A stretch of DNA of 64,000 nucleotides from Alligator mississippiensis (GCF_030867095.1 NC_081831.1:39009319-39073318); one strand, 5' to 3'. Counted from the stretch's first letter, positions 36,736 to 48,330 are shown. Numbers and translations are program-made. The notes: generated by a model from the sequence alone, not told the origin.

Positions 36736-37780
36736 TACACCTGTGTGAAGTGGCTAGTATTAACTTTGGATTCGGATTTGGCCGATCCGGGGAACAGTGA
36801 TTCAATTCAGTGATTGGAATCACTGTCCTGTTTTGATTTGGCCAAATCTGATTCGGAGATTCGACTGCTGCCGAATCTCCAAATCTCTGAATCAACCAGG
36901 CCCATCCCCCACCCACTTTCCCAGTATGGCAATGGCAGCCCCGCCTGCCTCAGCTCCCAGCACTTTGAAAAAAAAAAGCCCTGACTCAGTGGGTGCTGCT
37001 CAGTGGGGGGGCATTCCCTGGCCCACACTGCATGGGAGGCTCTGCACAAGCCCCCTGATCCCCCTTGCTCCCCCAGTCCCCCTATGGGTGCCTCACCCAG
37101 GCCAGCTACAGCCTTTTAAGAAAAAAAAACCCCAAAAAACCCATTCCTGCCAGGAGGGGGGCAATCCCCACAGTGCCTCATGCCTCATGGGGAGTTCTGC
37201 ATGAGCCCCTGAAGCCCTGCGGCTGCTGCAGGAGCGGTGAGTCCTGGGGATTCTCTCGGGTTTTTTTTTTTCTTAAAGGGCTGGAGCTGGCCTAGGCAGG
37301 GCACCTGTGGGGAGGCTGGGGGTGTGGGGAGGGAATTGGAGGGCTTGTGCAGAGCCCTCCATGCAGCGTGGGGCAGTGGGTGGCACCATGGATCACCCCC
37401 ACCCCCCCTCCTGCTCAGCAGCACCCAGTGAGCACCGGGGCTTTTTTTTAAAGTACTGAGCTGGGGCAGGTGGGGCACCTGTGAAGGATGGGGCTTGGGA
37501 GCAGGTTGGGGTCAGGGGGGCTGGCAGGGGTCCCCCCAGACTCCCCTCCCCCACGCCCTACTTACCAGCTTGGAGTCAGCTACGGCTCTCTGCTGCAGCC
37601 ACCAGGGACTGCCCGAATCATCAGAGCTCTCCAAATCTGTTCCAAAGATTCAGAGAGCTTTGAATTGATTCAGACCTTTTAATTGGTCCCCTGATTTGAT
37701 TCAGATTCGGAGATTCAGCCACCAAATCGGGCTGAATCTCCTCCGAATTGAATCACCACCCAAAGCTTCACGCAACCCTA
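36736..37780. mobile_element. Fold-back hAT element, copy 3 (1,045 bp)
   Basis: The left end is TACACCTGTGTGAAG and the right end, on the minus strand, is TAGGGTTGCGTGAAGCTTTG. The flanking 8-mers are TTGCCCAT (36728-36735) and CTGCCCAT (37781-37788), a 7/8 match. It carries the family's GATTCGGAGATTCG palindromic words near both ends. The interior is a second large inverted repeat: CAGCTACAGCCTTTTAAGAA near 37100 is mirrored by TTCTTAAAGGGCTGGAGCTG near 37270, meeting near 37230. It sits in the 5' part of the CR1 relic, so it is younger than that CR1. It has no transposase. Confidence 0.8.
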
Positions 37781-37788
37781 CTGCCCAT

Positions 37789-38190
37789 CCCCTGGCAATC
37801 TCAGTTTAAAGCTCTACCCAGGAGGTCCACCATTCTTGCCAAGAAAAGCTCCTTCCCCTTTGGTCCCAATCCCAGAAGACACCTAGAACCCCCTATTTCT
37901 GCACCCACATTCCTGCACTGTTGGGGGTCATTGTTTCATTGAATGTTTCCCTTCCATCCCCAGACACTGCTTGCCGCATCTCTGTTCGGGTCTCTGTTTC
38001 CATATCGCTACAAGTCCTTGTTTTCCCGTGGCTATCCCCCCATGCTTCACCTGCAAAATTCAAATCCACATACTAACCATCCAAGATCCCCCCACCAGGC
38101 CAACAAGGGACCCTGCCCTTCTGACTAGACATACCTTACCCACCCTGGGAGACAGGATCAGAAAGCCACTTCATTATCACCACCCCCTCT
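37789..38190 (-). mobile_element. Probable 5' continuation of the CR1 relic
   Basis: After removal of the hAT insertion the CR1 sequence would join at GCCCAT, with the peptide context ...QGMG/GQTTISTSP. The minus strand upstream encodes a decayed stretch (KELFLARMVDLLGRALN) that could be CR1 ORF1/ORF2 leader. This is inferred from position rather than from a clear domain. Confidence 0.4.
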
Positions 38191-38285
38191 CCAAACAAGG
38201 TGCTGGAATTCCCCGAGTGCTTATAATATGTGCATGAATCAACACTCTGTGAATTTCTTATTTTTTCACGTGCATATTGGGAATT
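38191..38285. repeat. Dispersed repeat, copy B (pairs with 31751-31845)
   Basis: It shares GAGTGCTTATAATATG, CTGTGAATTTCTTAT and GTGCATATTGG in order with copy A, at roughly 80% identity by eye. It borders the Penelope 3' end on its right. Confidence 0.7.
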
Positions 38286-38321
38286 GAGTTCATGTGACCA
38301 GTGGCAGGTAACACAAAACTC

Positions 38322-38445
38322 TACAACTCTTGGTTCAGAGATGATACCTTTTATTAGACCAACTGAGAAATCACAAAAAAACAAAATTTTTTTCTACCAA
38401 CTTTCAGGCACACGTGCCCTTCCTCAGGCTCAGGGAAAATTAAAG
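38322..38445 (-). mobile_element. Penelope-like 3' end, second copy
   Basis: The minus strand reads CTGAGGAAGGGCACGTGTGC, then CTGAAAGTTGGTAGAAAAAA, then TTGGTCTAATAAAAGGTATC. This matches the 3' tail of the element at 2341-3305 in order. Only the 3' UTR is present. Confidence 0.75.
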
Positions 38446-38759
38446 ATGGTAAAAAGTCCCCATAGATAGAAAATAAACTTCATTTTGCACAGAGGAAGCT
38501 GAAGGTGAAAGTCTGTTCCTTTGGGTCCATGAGTGTGTCTTTGTGAGTTGCTCTTTGGTGTGCAGATAAGGCAGAATTCCTCCCCAGCGGTAGGTAATGC
38601 ATTGTAATGTCATTGGTGCAGTTCACCCCCATACACACAAAGCAAAGGAAAACCTGTAGACCTCAGCCCTGTCCAGCTCTTCCATCCCCTACCATCACCG
38701 CAGCCTGCCCACCTCCACTAAAGACTATGTACTTATGAGACAGACAGAAATGTTGCAGT

Positions 38760-39700
38760 GAAATTTTTTATTTTATTTATGGAAACACTCAACAATAACT
38801 GCTGAATGGTTTAGCATTTAGAAAGGTTGAAGAGCAAGAGGGAGCAGCTTATTGGGACATCATGGCCAGCGCAAGGGAATTCCTTGACCTGGCCATACAG
38901 TGCCATCAGGATATTGTGGAAAGCTGGTGAATAGAGGGCACGTTTAGAAAGGAGCTCCTTAAGATGCATGACCCAACCCCCATTTGTGAGCTGCCCCCTG
39001 CCCTTCCCTCAGGACCACCCATGTGACATCCACTGTGCATGCCCCTATCTGTGATCAGCCCCCACCATAGCAAAAATCTCAGCACCAGCCACAGTGCCTG
39101 AAAACGAGGGGTGCCCCTACTCTACCAAGACAAAGAGTGCCACTACGCTCTAGTGACAAAGGAGAGGGTGAGGTAGAGGGAGCACTGAGAGGAAAGAAGA
39201 GCCAATGACGGGTGATGGTTTTTAGTTGTTAGTGCTGTTGCTTCTGTAGGAAATCAAAGTGGTCATGGTGTTCTTTGGTTACTGATAAAATAAATGCTTT
39301 GGTGAAATTAAAATGATTTTTTGTCCATGTCTATCTGCTGTAATGGGAAGATATGCAGCAACATGGGTTGTGGGGAGTGAGGTAAGCCAAACCAAAGAAA
39401 ACCAGGCTTTTTTCAGACACATTGCACTAATGAAAGAGGACACGCCTACCTCTGGAGTGAGGGTGGGGAGGGGATGTTTGCCTAAAATGTGGGTACCACA
39501 GGGTACAGCAGTAATGCGTAATTGGGAGTGCTGCACAGTGCTCATATTATTTCCTTCAAGTGCATGCTGCTTCTCAGTACTCCCCAGCCACCCTGCCTTT
39601 GACCCCAGACTAATTTGCGCTAAACTAAAACAGTGGCTTTACTGGCCAGTCAATGAAAGGGTAGTACTTTACCCATCATTCCACTTATAACCCAACCTCC
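38760..39700. other. Unassigned repeat-like stretch
   Basis: I cannot classify this stretch. About 60 bp at 39518-39580 (GTGCTGCACAGTGCTCATAT and following) recur with changes at 40720-40785, next to the Myb-like gene relic, which hints that both belong to Harbinger-type elements. No convincing domain is encoded. The open frames here are short. Confidence 0.35.
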
Positions 39701-39839
39701 CGTATCTAATCACCATAAGATGGGATCGCAGAATTATTTGAGAAATGAACTAACTTATTAACAATCACTCCACAGACCCACAGATGTTATAGGTCACGAA
39801 CAAGATGGTTTATTTATAAAGGAAACTTGCACACATACC

Positions 39840-39950
39840 ACTGTTGTTAAAATCACTTATAAACAATAACACCAATAACATGAGGAGTTAAAACACTTAT
39901 TAACAATAATGCCAGGGAAACAACCAACATGAGGAGTTTATTCCAGAGGA
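39840..39950. repeat. Tandem duplication, about 47-bp unit
   Basis: Two adjacent units share CACTTAT(A/T)AACAATAA, CC, and AACATGAGGAGTT. They follow a plus-strand TTTATTTATAAAGG, which could be the antisense poly(A)-signal region of an LTR, but I could not delimit one. The stretch 39950-40720 shows no further feature. Confidence 0.5.
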
Positions 39951-41299
39951 GGGAGGGGGGTGAACTTTATTCAAACAGGATTGAGGTAAGACCTTGGCTT
40001 TCCGGAGAGGCCAGAACCTTCCAGAACTGTTTCAATCCACTAAGGACTAAACTATGAGGGAAGGGTGATACTTACTTAAAAGGGTAGGGAGGCTGCTACA
40101 CTTGTACCAAGCATACCCAGTGGGAAAATACTGGGGAGCCAACCTCTTCCTATCACAGTCCCTGGGAGTGTTCCAGTGGTGGAGGAGGCCTCCTTAGTCC
40201 CTGGAGACCAGGCTGGAACTCCACACCTCTGATCCTCGATCAGCTCGAAGACGCACACACTACATTCATGGACACTCTCACTATATTACCTCTAGCTTTC
40301 TCTCTCTGTCTATCAGTCTTGGGTCACAGGTATATCCATTCAGTCACAAACACACCCAGATGCAGACACACACCCAACTCCGCCCACACAGACCTTTATA
40401 TATCACTGTTGCACACGGCACCCTTTACCTATAGCACACGGCACCATCCCTGCAACACTGTTACAGGCAGGGTCTCAGGTGATGACCTAATCCTTTCAAG
40501 AACAAATTGGAGCATGATCTACTTGGCAGCATCTCTATACAGTATACGGACCATGACACAGGTCTCATCTTTGCTAGTACACACCCGAGGGAGGACCTTG
40601 GGGAGGTGGGGGCATTCAAGGCCTGGGCTTTTATTCTTGTGAGCAGAGAAAGACACAGCAGCCAAACCGAGGCTGGGTGGTGGTGGGCTGGCTCAGAATG
40701 TTGTTAATGCAGGAAGCAGTAATTGGGTGGGTGCTGTACAGTGCACATAATATTTCCTCTAAGTGCATGCAGCTTCTTTGCGATCAGGAGTTCAGCTGGT
40801 GATTGACTGCAGAGAAGAACAAAGCAAATTCAAAAACAGGCCCGCAGGCAGGCTTGACTAACTAATAATTGCCACTACTGAAAGGCAGGCATGCCCATCA
40901 GTGGCTTATGCAAGCCCCTCATCCTACAAGCCAGCAAACCCCCTCCTCCCACCCTCTTACACACAGGGAATGTGAAGTTAAGAATCGAACAAAGTAAATA
41001 GAAACCTTTATTTACACACCAAATTTTAATCATAATTAAACAAACAACAGAACAGCTTTTATAATATAACAATGAATAATTACTACAACAGAGGAATTTC
41101 TTTGTACTACCATAATCATGCATGATTCATGAAAAAAAAACACAACAATCTAAGCAATAATCATTTTTAACTAAAAGACCTTGGCTCTAAGGTGGACTTT
41201 CTGAGCTTGACTGTGAACTGGTGGATGGCAGAGGGTGGATCTATGCTGGCCTGCCACACTCCCAGGCAGGAGCGGGGCTGATGACCAGTAGGCATAAAA

Positions 41300-43002
41300 T
41301 CATTGCAAGGAGAGCCTGGCCATTATTTGCCAGTCCTGGGTCTGGGAATGCCTCCTGTACTCGGAGTGATTCCTGTCAGACTGGATGGCCATCAATCTGT
41401 CCATAGCCAGCTGGATGTGTCTCACCATCTCATGCAGCCAATGCTTACAGTCCCTGAGGGCATTCACGATCCTGTCCATGTGTGCATTTACGGCAGCCTG
41501 CATGTCCTCAGCAGTGGCATTGCAAGTGGAACTGAAAATCAATAAATGCAGAAAATAGTGAATTAAGGACTAGGGCTGTGTGAAGCTTCGGTCCCTGATA
41601 CGATTCAGTGGAGATTCGGCCTGATTCAGTGGCTGAATCTCTGAATCAAATCAGAGGACCTTTAATCTCAGTGAATCAAATCGGAACCGTCTGAATCAAT
41701 TTGGAGAGATTCAGAAAGATTTGGTGATTCAGACATAGACACCGCTTTAACTGTGTTTTCTACATACCTCTAGGTAGCAGGTGGCTCGTGAATGCTGTGA
41801 TGGTGGGCTCAGGGAGTGTCCCACAGGAGTGTTGGGGGGTCCCCAGCATGCTCCCCAGCAGACTCGGAAGTGGACTGGAAGTACTTCCACTCCACTTCTG
41901 GATTAATTGCCAAGCATGTGCGGGGGCCTCCCACACTCCTATGAGACACCTCTATCTGCCCCAGCATCACAGCGTTCATGAGCTGCACTGGTACCTCAAG
42001 GTATGTAGAAAAAACATTTAAAGCTGTGTCTATGTCCGAATGGCTGATTCTCTGAATCAGCATCGAATCTTTAGATTCGGATTCAACTGAATCGAATCAG
42101 GGACAGTGATCCAAATCAACTAATCGAATCACTGTCCCCGATTTAGGGCAAATCTGAATCGAATAGGGCCTGCTTTGCACACCCCTATTAAGGACTCTTA
42201 GCGCTATAAAAAAATGCACTCAGTGAATCTTGTGAGTGGATAAGAAGTGATCAGCACAAAATGACTGAGAAGGGGTGCCTAGTCATGGGTGGTAGCAGGC
42301 CCTGAGGCAAGTGCCCACCTGCTTTGGCCACCAATGTGCTTCCCTGCTGTATATTGCCCTGTACATCTCTGCACTGCCCACTAACTCCCAGGGTGTTTAA
42401 AGCACTGTCCTGTCCCATCCCCCCTCCCCTTCTTCACCTCACAGCCCAGCCTAATCACAGCTATCAGTTCAGGTGACAGGTGACTTAAAGGGTCCCCTGG
42501 GCTTCACATACTGGGTGTGGAGGTCGAGCTCCACAGTCTATCCTTCTCAGAAGCAGCAGGTGACATGTCCAGGAGCCTGCCACTATCTTTTCCACTGGAG
42601 CCCCCCATGAGTTGCAGTGGTGGTTGGCAATGTCTCAGCAGGCAAGGGTGCCCTGGAGGCCACTGTCCTTGGGCATTCATGGCCAGCCAGTGCCTCCATT
42701 AGTGGCTGAAAGTATCTGTAATGGGCCATATCATGTAGTGGGGTGCTCTGCCACAGTGCTCTGGTGACATCCCTATGGAAAGTAGGCCACAGCATCTTTG
42801 CCTTGACATGTCACTGGACCGCCATCCTGTTGTGCCCCTGCTCACCCATCCTAATTACAACATCAAGGTTGATGTGTCAGCTGGCCCACAGGCTGCAGAT
42901 GAATTGGCGCATGACCTCAGGGTCCCCAAGCACCCGCATCAGGCTCTTTGTTTTGGTGAAGGTCCAATTGGACCTAGACATACGTGCCCTGGTCTGCTCC
43001 AT
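41300..43002 (-). pseudogene. Myb/SANT-like gene relic of a PIF/Harbinger element
   Basis: On the minus strand a frame starts at ATG 43000-43002 and runs to 42583 (140 codons) with two internal TGA codons. It has a trihelix Myb/SANT pattern: SRSNWTFTKTKSLMRVLGDP, then HINLDVVIRMGEQGHNRMAVQ, then HVKAKMLWPTFHRDV and HYRYFQPLMEALAG. A second coding block at 41545-41300 (EDMQAAVNAHMDRIVNALRD, then MVRHIQLAMDRLMAIQS) is a polar helix like the C-terminus of such proteins. It follows an intron-acceptor-like GATTTTCAG. PIF/Harbinger elements encode such a protein beside the transposase to bind the element ends. The probable intron holds the hAT at 41571-42187. A host trihelix pseudogene is the alternative. 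Confidence 0.55.
41571..42187. mobile_element. Fold-back hAT element, copy 2 (617 bp, perfect TSD)
   Basis: The ends are TAGGGCTGTGTGAAGC and, on the minus strand, TAGGGGTGTGCAAAGC. A perfect 8-bp duplication TTAAGGAC flanks it (41563-41570 and 42188-42195). The arms are long inverted repeats: GACATAGACACCGCTTTAA and TCTACATACCTCTAGGTA near 41740-41778 are mirrored near 41998-42040. Words such as GATTCGATT and GAATCGAAT occur many times in both arms. There is no coding region. It lies between the two coding blocks of the Myb-like relic. Confidence 0.92.
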
Positions 43003-43107
43003 TTGCCCCCTAACATCAGATATCTCATATCAATAAGTGGTACTCAGGGGAGCTGTGCAGTCAGTTTATAAGTCTTGAGGTGACAGGGCCAAGGGAAGTT
43101 TACCCCC

Positions 43108-44130
43108 TGTGGCAGGTCAGTAGGGGGTGCTCCTGTGCTGAGCCACCCACCTCACTGCGCCCGACACCTTCCAGGTTCTGAGTGCCTCCCTTGGGGTACC
43201 TCACCTCTGGCTGACCCCCTTCCTGGAGCACACCTGCTAGCTTGGGGGCAATGCTGCCACCACCCAGTGTGGACTGATCTGGGACCTGCGCCCTCTGAGA
43301 AACAAAGGCCTATTAGTCCTCGAGGGTACTTGACCCACTGTAAGAATTTGCGGTGCTTCCCTCAGACTGAAGCACAAGCAGTGGTCTCCCTTAGTCAGCT
43401 TTACCACGGGGATCCCAAAGCGTAATCTAGACCCTTTCCCAATAAGTCTCCCACGCTAGGTACAAAGGAGAACTTTATTGGTTACAAGGAGTAGGTTTGG
43501 AATAGAGTACAGGGTAGAGCAACATCAGAGAAATCCCTTAGAGCAAAGTGGCATGGTAGCCTTTGATTATGCATCTGTGTTACTGCAAGCTACATATCTA
43601 GTTAGATCTCTCGTAGTTTACTCATGAGTATCATCCAGAGACAGGTGGAGATTCCCTCTGGAAGGCAAACAGTTAATTGATCATGAGGTTCAAGAGAGAG
43701 AGCGAGTTTCAGATGGTCCAGCTTCTCTCTGTGAGTTTTCATCATGGCTACCACATGTGCTCCTGGGCAGTCCTTAACTTATATAGACCTTATTACCTCA
43801 TTTATCTGATCCAATGAAGGCCAGCAACTGTTGGCTACGAGCCAACCAATTTGAAATGCATCACTCATTGCAAGGTAGACTGGCAGGGTCTTTAGCCCCC
43901 TCCCAGTCATATTGGCATTGCTTAGAACAATAAGTGGCTTAAGCCCCTCACCCAGGTATGTGATGCCAATCATGAGGGCAGCGGGAGCAGGTTTCCCACA
44001 TTCCTCAGGAATGTATACAGTTCAGGTTACAACTCAGGGTTACAGGTGTCTGCCCTCTGCAATGACCATGGTAACCAATTGTCAGATAGCAGAGTTTTAG
44101 GGAGAGACAGAGATGGCATTCTTCTGCACA
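43108..44130 (-). mobile_element. Probable LTR, antisense (1,023 bp)
   Basis: The unit starts TGTGGCAGGTC and ends CTTCTGCACA. On the minus strand a TATATAAG lies at 43777-43788 and an AATAAA at 43474-43479. Directly beyond the high end, the minus strand reads GGGTGGGAGGGG (44131-44142), a possible polypurine tract. The flanks also allow a CCCC duplication, which is weak because it is low-complexity. No retroviral domain was recognised between 44143 and 44880, where short direct repeats (CTACCCAGTGA at 44316 and 44399) occur. Confidence 0.45.
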
Positions 44131-44879
44131 CCCCTCCCACCCTGTTGTTGCTGGGCAAAGTTTGGACATCAGACATGCTGGCACCAAGGAGGGTCAAGGC
44201 AGGAAGTGGGTCTCTGCTCCAGTGGCAGCTTTGTATCTTATGGGCATACTTGTTCTGGATGTCTTTTAGACCTGCTAGGTATTTTAGCCCTTTGTATGCC
44301 ATGACATAGTAGTAGGCTACCCAGTGAACCATGTACTAAGAGTTAGGCCCTTGATGGGCACCCACAGGCTCCCTGTTGAGGCATGGCACAACAGCAGGCT
44401 ACCCAGTGACCCATGTGTCAAGACACCACTTGCAGGCTTACAGAACTCCGCTTGTTGGGTTTATGTAAAACCATCGAGTGAATTAGTGGCAAAAGGGTGC
44501 CCGTTACACCACAGCCAGCCAAAAAGGGATGGTTTAGAAGTGCAGAGTGGAGGGGAGTAGGGCACCTCACAGCTGTTGCTGGGCAAAGTCTGGGGATTTT
44601 TGCTGGGCATGCAAAAGCTATGCCCTGTGACTTTTGCAAGTTTTCTTGCCAGTCAGTGGCATTCAGCAGGGCTCCCCCTTGGCCTGCCAAGGGTGTCCTA
44701 AAACATTCATTTCACACAAATACCTGCAAATTGTGACACTTGGTGGACAAGGGGGCTCACTACACAAAAACTGTAGCAACACCCAATGGACAAAGGGAGT
44801 CACCACATGTCATTCAGTGAATTACCATTCACACGGGACAAATTAATGGCTGCACCATTCTAAATTGTGTCATTGCAAG

Positions 44880-45185
44880 CTAAGCTACATCAGGATGGGG
44901 ATTAGTTTATGATGAGGCAAACTCATTTAAATCACCAAAAACTTGTGTACATGTAAAGTGTGATGCCAATAAGTCATGCAAAAGGGCAATTTTCATCACA
45001 TGCACAAGTGCCCACAGGTACTAACTTAATGCACCATAATTGGCACTACTGTACATCAGCACAGATTAATCTACTCCACATAAGCACATGAGCATGGATT
45101 TTGCCTGCCATGCTAATGCACAGCAGAATTAGTCATTTGCATATTAAGCATTTCATGTAGACATGCCCATTATGTATTTAAACTA
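44880..45185. repeat. Putative MITE terminus region
   Basis: The right edge, on the minus strand, reads GGGCATGTCTACATGAAATG, like the termini of the fold-back repeats near 28.3 kb and 46.1 kb. The interior is A/T-rich with many TAATGCAC-like words. The left boundary is uncertain. Confidence 0.35.
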
Positions 45186-45229
45186 TACCATCCCAAAAGC
45201 TCCCTACTCCCCTGCCCCCTGCTGCATTT

Positions 45230-45770
45230 GCTACCAATCTGAGCTTTTTAGCTAAACAGGCATTTGTTTTAATAGACGGTTATTACTTGAGTGTTTACTT
45301 CATCCTCACCAAAAAAGGATAAAAATGAAAATGATGTTTTTTTATTTACTTATAACAGAGACAGCGTGGGAGCTAATGTTCTGTGTGAGCTTGTCTTAGG
45401 AACATCTGTCTCCACTGCTATAAACTCCTTATAAACACAATGAATAAAAATGACAGAGATACAGGAACAAAATCAGGGAGCTATTACTGGGCAATTTCCC
45501 TGCACTGGCAAGTATCATTTGGATGTATTTTAACCATTCTAGATTCTTGGGATGCCATTACACTGGGGCATTGTATTTAACTTGATGAAGCACAGGTCAA
45601 GAAATGCTGCTTCTGCTTAGAAATCATTAGGAGCAGCTTGATTCTGACACAGTGTTGCTGCAACTTTTCTCATTAAGATTATACAAATACAACCTGAAAT
45701 CCCTCAGCACCTGGACAATATTTGAATATTTATGACAAGGACTTGTTGGGCCTAATTTTGTTCCTCATTT
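45230..45770. other. Candidate conserved non-coding DNA
   Basis: This stretch is A/T-rich, free of recognisable repeats, and contains clustered ATTA, TTTAT and AATATTTGAATATTTATG words. Its texture is unlike the surrounding decayed transposons. There is no coding frame. Regulatory function is only a suggestion. Confidence 0.25.
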
Positions 45771-46109
45771 TCCTGAGTCTGCTACACCCTTAGCTGCCTT
45801 GCAGAGCTGAACGTGAGTATAGCAGTGGTTCTGGCCAGTTCTACTACACTGCTGCATAAGCACTGAAGCCTCCTCTTTTCTCCTGTGTAGCTGATCACTC
45901 CAGATGTGGCATAGTCTTGGCTGCTTGAGATTGTAGGTCAACGAGGGAGGAGTTTAGTCTTCGTGGCTGTGTCATGGCCTACAGAAAAGACCACGCTCTG
46001 GCTTTACTTTCTGAACCTGATTCTACACAGCGTTAAGCACATCTACATGAGACGCTTTGCTCAAGATTAAAGAAAATTACTATGCAGTAAGCACATGGTC
46101 TACATGTTC

Positions 46110-46345
46110 AGATGCTTACTGGGTGCATTTACACATGATGCTACATCACAGTAGCTGCAAGCTACATCACTGGCTTATTATGGTGACATAGCGTTAGTGG
46201 GCATGAGCCATGACACAGACACTACTGCACAATAGCAATGAGCTACTGCACAGTAGTGCATTGGTACTGCATAGTAGCATGGGAAAAAATCCCATGCGGC
46301 ATTGGGACTGCACAGTAACACCAGTTACTGCGCAGTCCAGTGCAC
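46110..46345. repeat. Fold-back repeat with multiple small hairpins
   Basis: Between GGGTGCATTTACACATGATG and CAGTGCACGTGAAGACACAG lie self-complementary words: CTACTGCACAGTAG, and CATGGGAAAAAATCCCATG, a perfect 7-bp stem around an A-rich loop. It resembles the other short fold-back repeats of the window. The stretch 46345-47550 contains nothing I can identify. Confidence 0.45.
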
Positions 46346-47554
46346 GTGAAGACACAGCCACTCCTCAGTAATTTGCTGTAATCATGAGTAAAGTTACTAC
46401 CTGTAAATAATAATAGCAGATTTACTCACAATTACTTACTGTGCCATACAGCACGTGTAGACGACTAACCAGGAGCAAATGTGCTCACAGTCAACCAGGC
46501 GGCAGGGTTGGGAGATTGCGTCCTGCCCTCGGGAGCTGCCAGCTGCCAGGTCAGGTTCTGCCACCAAAGCCTGAGTGGGGCCAATGTCCTCCTGCCCTGG
46601 CAGCAGGGAGCTCAGAAATATCACAGAAATATATACAGAAATATCACAAGATAAAAAAAGAAAAAATAGCAGAAAAACAAAACCAAAGCATCACAGAATG
46701 CCTAAACATGAAGGAAAGCTAAGAGATCATTATGGAGCAGGGTACTGGCTAGAAAAGAGGTTTGGCATACTGAGAAAGGAATGTCTCCTATTGTTTGATT
46801 CCTACCATGTTCAGGGAAGCAGGACTTTGTCCATTCATTGTAAATAAACAGGACCAGCAGCAGATCCTAGAACGGGCCAAGGGAACTGTAACTGCTGGCC
46901 CCAACTTTGACTGTGATGTGTAATTGTAGTGAGCTCTGAGCTCACTGCCCAGCCAGCTTGGGCTCCTGCTGAACCTCTGCATGAGCAGTGAGCTATGACC
47001 TCACCAGCTAATCGGGTAGGATGTAGCCAATGCCTTTGATTTCACATGGCTGTAGAGCCCAACAGGTGAATTTGTTCTTCTCTTCCCTCTTGCTCCCTTG
47101 TAAATTCAGGAGCAAGGAAAAAGATGTGCGGAAGTGGCAGCATTCACCCCCCTGGACTTTGGAGCTGCACAAAAGCAGCAGCTCTGGGCAGTTCCTGTGC
47201 CGAGAGCTCACATGCAGCACAGTCAAATGTGGGATTATGACTGTGCTGCTCCATACCCTGTGGATCCACCCCTAAACAGGACTGCAACAACATAATATAT
47301 GCATCCATCACCAATTTCTCCTCCACAGGCCCTGAATATTTGTTAATAGCTTGGGTCTAAAAAGAGAACTAAGGGCACCATGGCCTCATTGTGCTAGAAG
47401 CATTGGAACCACACAGCAAGGCATCATCCTGACCGAGAGATTTAGTGCTAATCCTATTCTACCTAAATCTAATCCTCAGGTCTTTTAGCAAGTCATCTGT
47501 CAGACCCAAGAAGGAAGTTTATTCTTTGCATGAATGCTGCCTTCTTCTTCTTTT

Positions 47555-48330
47555 TTTGCTGATGATACCAAAATTTTGGGTGAGGTGGGCACGCTGGTAG
47601 GAAGGGAAAGACTGCAGAAAGACCTGGATAGGTTGCAGGGGTGGGGTAACAAAAACAGGATGCGTTTCAATACGGACAGGCGCAGGGTGCTGCACTTGGG
47701 CAGTAGTAACCGGCAGTACACTTATAAGATGGGAAACTCCTTTCTTGAGAGCATGGAGGCAGAAAGGGATTTTGGAGTCATTATTGTATTGACTCCAAGA
47801 TGAACATGAGCCGACAATACGAGGTCACGGTTGGCAGGGCTAACCGGACCTTATAGTGCATCCACAGGTGCATCTCAAGTAGGACCAAGGAGGTGATCCT
47901 CCCCTTCTACGCAACACTGGTCAGGCCACAGCTGGAGTACTGTGTCCAGTTCTGGGCATGCCACTTCAAGAGGGATGTGGACAACATTGAGAGGGTCCAG
48001 AGGAGGGCCACCCCCATGATCCGGGGACAGGAGGGCAGACCCTACAATGAGAGGCTACGGGACCTGAACCTGTTCAGCCTTCACAAGAGGAGGCTGAGGG
48101 GGGACCTTGTGACCGTCTATAAACTCACTAGGGGGGACCAGAAGGGTTTGAGAGAGACCTTGTTTCCCCTAGCGCCCCCCGGGATAACAAGGAACAACGG
48201 CCACAAGTTGTTGGAAAGTAGGTTTAGATTAGACATCCGCAAGAACTACTTCACAGTCAGGGTGGCTAGGATTTGGACTTGCTTTTTGGCTCATACTCTT
48301 GGCAGATTGGCAAAGATTGACAGGTGAGTA
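47555..48330 (+). pseudogene. CR1 ORF2 fragment (reverse transcriptase end)
   Basis: The fragment starts inside the catalytic box (FADDTKILGEVGTL) and continues with DLDRLQGWGNKNRMRFNTDR and VLHLGSSNRQY. A frame change near 47795 separates this from the second block: RPQLEYCVQFWACHF, RVQRRATPMIRG, FSLHKRRLRGDLVTVYK and FRLDIRKNYFTVRVARIW. It is 5'-truncated and also lacks the 3' UTR terminus. It is of a different subfamily from the copies at 49.4 and 52.1 kb. Confidence 0.88.

Noticed and set aside
46110..46345. A microRNA precursor gene in the fold-back repeat
   Set aside because: The short stems are typical of a MITE, and nothing in the sequence alone supports processing.
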